Assembly (NCBI GenBank): GCA_030528845.1
Contig: JAUMYC010000131.1
Coordinates: forward strand, 1 to 7,143
Direction of reading: 5' to 3'
Source of the DNA: Eubacteriales bacterium
Lineage (GTDB): Bacteria > Bacillota_A > Clostridia > Christensenellales > Aristaeellaceae
Length of the DNA stretch: 7,143 nucleotides
Below the pieces are notes generated by a model. That model did not search any database. It was not told the origin of the DNA and was given only the letters and a program-made list of their open reading frames with translations. Below, in pieces: positions 5,748 to 7,143 of the stretch (position 1 is the stretch's first letter; every line of letters starts with the position of its first letter). The position numbers and the translations under genes were made by a program.

Positions 5748-6953
5748 TCAGGATACCATATCCTCGATGATATTCTCGTAGCCGCACCAAGCGAACATGA
5801 TGATCATATCGTCGCCCATCATGCACATCCTTCCGTCCGTACACAGCATCGCGCTGCTCAGGAACTCTTCCATGGGAAGGGCATATCCGTCCAGTTCCCC
5901 GGCGCCGGTGGTGATCTTATCGCTTTCGTAGACCGTGTAGCTGCCGTCAGCGGTGAAATAGACGTACAATTCCGCATCGAGCTCTTCGGCGGTGTAGGTG
6001 CCGTATTCCGAGGTGAAGGTGAGCATCTCCCAGCTGCCCTCAAAGTCGGCCAATTCGACATTGCCGCGCACTTCGAAATAGGACAGCTCGGCGCCTTCGG
6101 GCTTGTGCTCATAGCGGGGGAACACGGGCGTGGGGAGCTCCTCCGCGCCTTCGGGCGCGGCCTGCGTGAAATACATGCCCGTCGCAAGGGAGCCGTCTTC
6201 GTTGTAGGTCTCCAGACCGAGCTGCGGCTCGTCCTGCTCCTGCGTCATCGTTATGAAAAGATCGTCGCCCGCGCCGGTGGGATCGGCGATGTAGAGATGG
6301 CCGTGATCGTCGCCCCAATGGATGAACATCGGCTCGCCGTTCATGACCAGAGCGGCGGTGCCGTCCTCCATCAGATACAGCGGGATGATCAGACCGTTTT
6401 CCTGCGCGGAGACATACTCTTCGCTCTCGACGATGCCGGTCAGATACCAGACTCCGGGATACCCCTCGGGGGCCGCGCCGCTAACGAAGTAGGGCAGCGC
6501 GTAGAGGAGATCTTCGATGTAGATCACGCTGATGCCCTGTTCGGCACCGTACTGCGATTCGTCGGCGCAGACCCATCTGAACCACATCTCGCTCTCGGAG
6601 TCGGCAAGGCAGAGGCTATTGTCGCTGCGGATGGTGCCGACCCAGTCGTGCATGGGCATGAGCAGCTCGTGGCCCTCCAGAGAGCAGGGCAGGGCATCGG
6701 AGAAGCCGGTCTCGTCGCCGACCATGTAATTGTCATGATCGATGACCACGATGAGCTCTTCCATCAGCTCCTCTGCGGGGATGCCGAGGCCGTCTATGAC
6801 GACGCTTTCCAGCTCCCACACGCCGAGGAACGCTTCGTAGGAAACGTCCTCCACAACGGCCGGGAATTCTTCGGTCTTGGTCGTTTCGGCGGCGACGGCC
6901 GTGCCGGCAAGGGCCAGCATCAGGCAGAGGACAAGTGCGAGGATTTTTTTCAT
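5748..6953 (-). CDS. Secreted acidic protein with three diverged repeat units, function unknown
   Basis: A 401-residue protein. It starts with an export signal peptide (MKKILALVLCLMLALAGTA, with likely cleavage after AVA or AVAA near residue 21-22), so the mature chain is outside the membrane. No lipobox, anchor or cell-wall motif is seen, and it appears released. The mature part is strongly acidic with very few lysines. Three stretches open alike: FLGVWELESVVIDG (42-55), YPGVWYLTGIVESEE (165-179) and FEGSWEMLTFTSEYG (304-318). Each leads through alternating polar/hydrophobic strands, the first and third via an AEEL segment (60-63 and 322-325), towards an aromatic end (MWFRW, MFIHW, MIIMFAW). 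This resembles lipocalin-like beta-barrel repeats found in secreted proteins of gut Firmicutes; the domain assignment is tentative. The start at 6953 has AGGAGG six nt upstream. An upstream open frame to 7115 crosses the promoter and is rejected. Confidence 0.85.
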   Translation of the reverse strand: MKKILALVLCLMLALAGTAVAAETTKTEEFPAVVEDVSYEAFLGVWELESVVIDGLGIPAEELMEELIVVIDHDNYMVGDETGFSDALPCSLEGHELLMPMHDWVGTIRSDNSLCLADSESEMWFRWVCADESQYGAEQGISVIYIEDLLYALPYFVSGAAPEGYPGVWYLTGIVESEEYVSAQENGLIIPLYLMEDGTAALVMNGEPMFIHWGDDHGHLYIADPTGAGDDLFITMTQEQDEPQLGLETYNEDGSLATGMYFTQAAPEGAEELPTPVFPRYEHKPEGAELSYFEVRGNVELADFEGSWEMLTFTSEYGTYTAEELDAELYVYFTADGSYTVYESDKITTGAGELDGYALPMEEFLSSAMLCTDGRMCMMGDDMIIMFAWCGYENIIEDMVS

Positions 6954-6995
6954 GGAATACCTCCTGAATGTTGGATCGGTCAATGTTCCGTATTC

Positions 6996-7025
6996 GGTCG
7001 TCATATGCCGACGCATATGACGACC
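6996..7025. repeat. Perfect 13-bp inverted repeat at the transcript start of the secreted-protein gene
   Basis: Arms GGTCGTCATATGC (6996-7008) and GCATATGACGACC (7013-7025) flank a four-base loop. The -10 box of the leftward promoter ends at 7033, so transcription should begin at about 7026, immediately before the repeat. It is either a 5'-terminal RNA hairpin protecting the message or an operator for a dimeric repressor. No U-tract follows on the minus strand, so it is not a terminator. Confidence 0.85.
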
Positions 7026-7032
7026 TGCAACT

Positions 7033-7061
7033 ATAGTAAGCAAAAAAAGCGGATTCGTCAA
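7033..7061 (-). promoter_or_regulatory. Promoter of the secreted acidic protein gene
   Basis: On the minus strand TTGACG (7061-7056), 17 bp containing a run of seven T, and TACTAT (7038-7033). The leader is about 70 nt and begins with the perfect inverted repeat at 6996-7025. Confidence 0.78.
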
Positions 7062-7108
7062 TAGTAAAGACGTGGAAGTCTTTTCACGGAGTGGACGCAA
7101 AGAATGTG

Positions 7109-7138
7109 TTGACATAAAAATGGACTGTGCGCTATGAT
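7109..7138 (+). promoter_or_regulatory. Rightward near-consensus promoter at the window edge
   Basis: TTGACA (7109-7114), an 18-bp spacer and TATGAT (7133-7138). It points out of the window and implies a rightward gene or RNA beginning beyond 7143, divergent from the secreted-protein gene. The -35 boxes of the two divergent promoters lie about 48 bp apart. Confidence 0.75.
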
Positions 7139-7143
7139 GGTAA

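Noticed and set aside
6105..7064. 319-residue plus-strand frame antisense to the secreted-protein gene
   Set aside because: It covers the signal peptide, promoter and inverted repeat of the true gene and has no recognisable domain.
7066..7083. AAAGAC/GTCTTT dyad followed by T residues
   Set aside because: Only six weak base pairs with a six-base loop and a very short T-run. No gene ends nearby, so I do not call it a terminator.
6954..7115. 54-residue N-terminal extension of the secreted-protein frame
   Set aside because: It crosses the -10 and -35 boxes and the inverted repeat. The signal peptide begins at 6953 after AGGAGG.
1..7143. CRISPR array, insertion sequence, phage genes, tRNA or rRNA
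   Set aside because: No spaced direct repeats, transposase or integrase motifs, terminal repeats with target duplications, or cloverleaf-type sequences were seen on either strand.

Overview
The window (7.1 kb, visibly GC-rich) looks like ordinary chromosomal DNA of a GC-rich, low-motility-type Gram-positive of the class Clostridia, probably gut-associated. The grounds are strong AGGAGG-type ribosome binding sites, textbook TTGACA/TATAAT promoters, U-tailed hairpin terminators, a lipoprotein with a lipobox, and an amino-acid ABC permease fused to its substrate-binding domains, an architecture I associate with gut Clostridia. No phage, transposon, tRNA, rRNA or CRISPR signal was seen. The taxonomic statement is inference.

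Layout, left to right. (1) 2-997 (+): 3' part of a fusion between a THEP1-like P-loop NTPase and a MocA/MobA-like nucleotidyltransferase, most likely a molybdenum-cofactor maturation enzyme. It ends in a perfectly palindromic terminator that also faces the next, convergent gene. (2) 1070-1858 (-): metallo-beta-lactamase-fold hydrolase with its own promoter. (3) 1933-2319 (-): small lipoprotein carrying one rhodanese domain. (4) 2530-4080 (+), divergent from the rhodanese: an amino-acid ABC transporter permease with fused substrate-binding halves and a TTG start, followed by a strong terminator and by no ATPase gene. (5) 4224-5573 (-): MATE-family efflux pump preceded by a structured leader. 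(6) 5748-6953 (-): large, very acidic secreted protein with about three diverged repeat units. (7) 6954-7143: a divergent control region with a leftward promoter for gene 6, a perfect 13-bp inverted repeat at its predicted transcript start, and a near-consensus rightward promoter for a gene beyond the window.

The most interesting element is the leader of the MATE gene. A consensus promoter (TTGACA, 17 bp, TATACT) starts an RNA of about 95 nt. It contains a hairpin with CGAA in its loop, a U-tailed terminator hairpin with UUCG in its loop (perfectly complementary to the first loop), and an upstream segment able to sequester the terminator's 5' arm. This is the logic of a transcriptional ON riboswitch. 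With a MATE/MepA-type pump downstream it best fits the guanidine-IV (mepA) class. The pump would then be induced by guanidine and export it or a related cation. The structure is read directly from the sequence; the ligand assignment is inference.

The genes do not form one pathway. The operons are short, mostly single genes with their own promoters.
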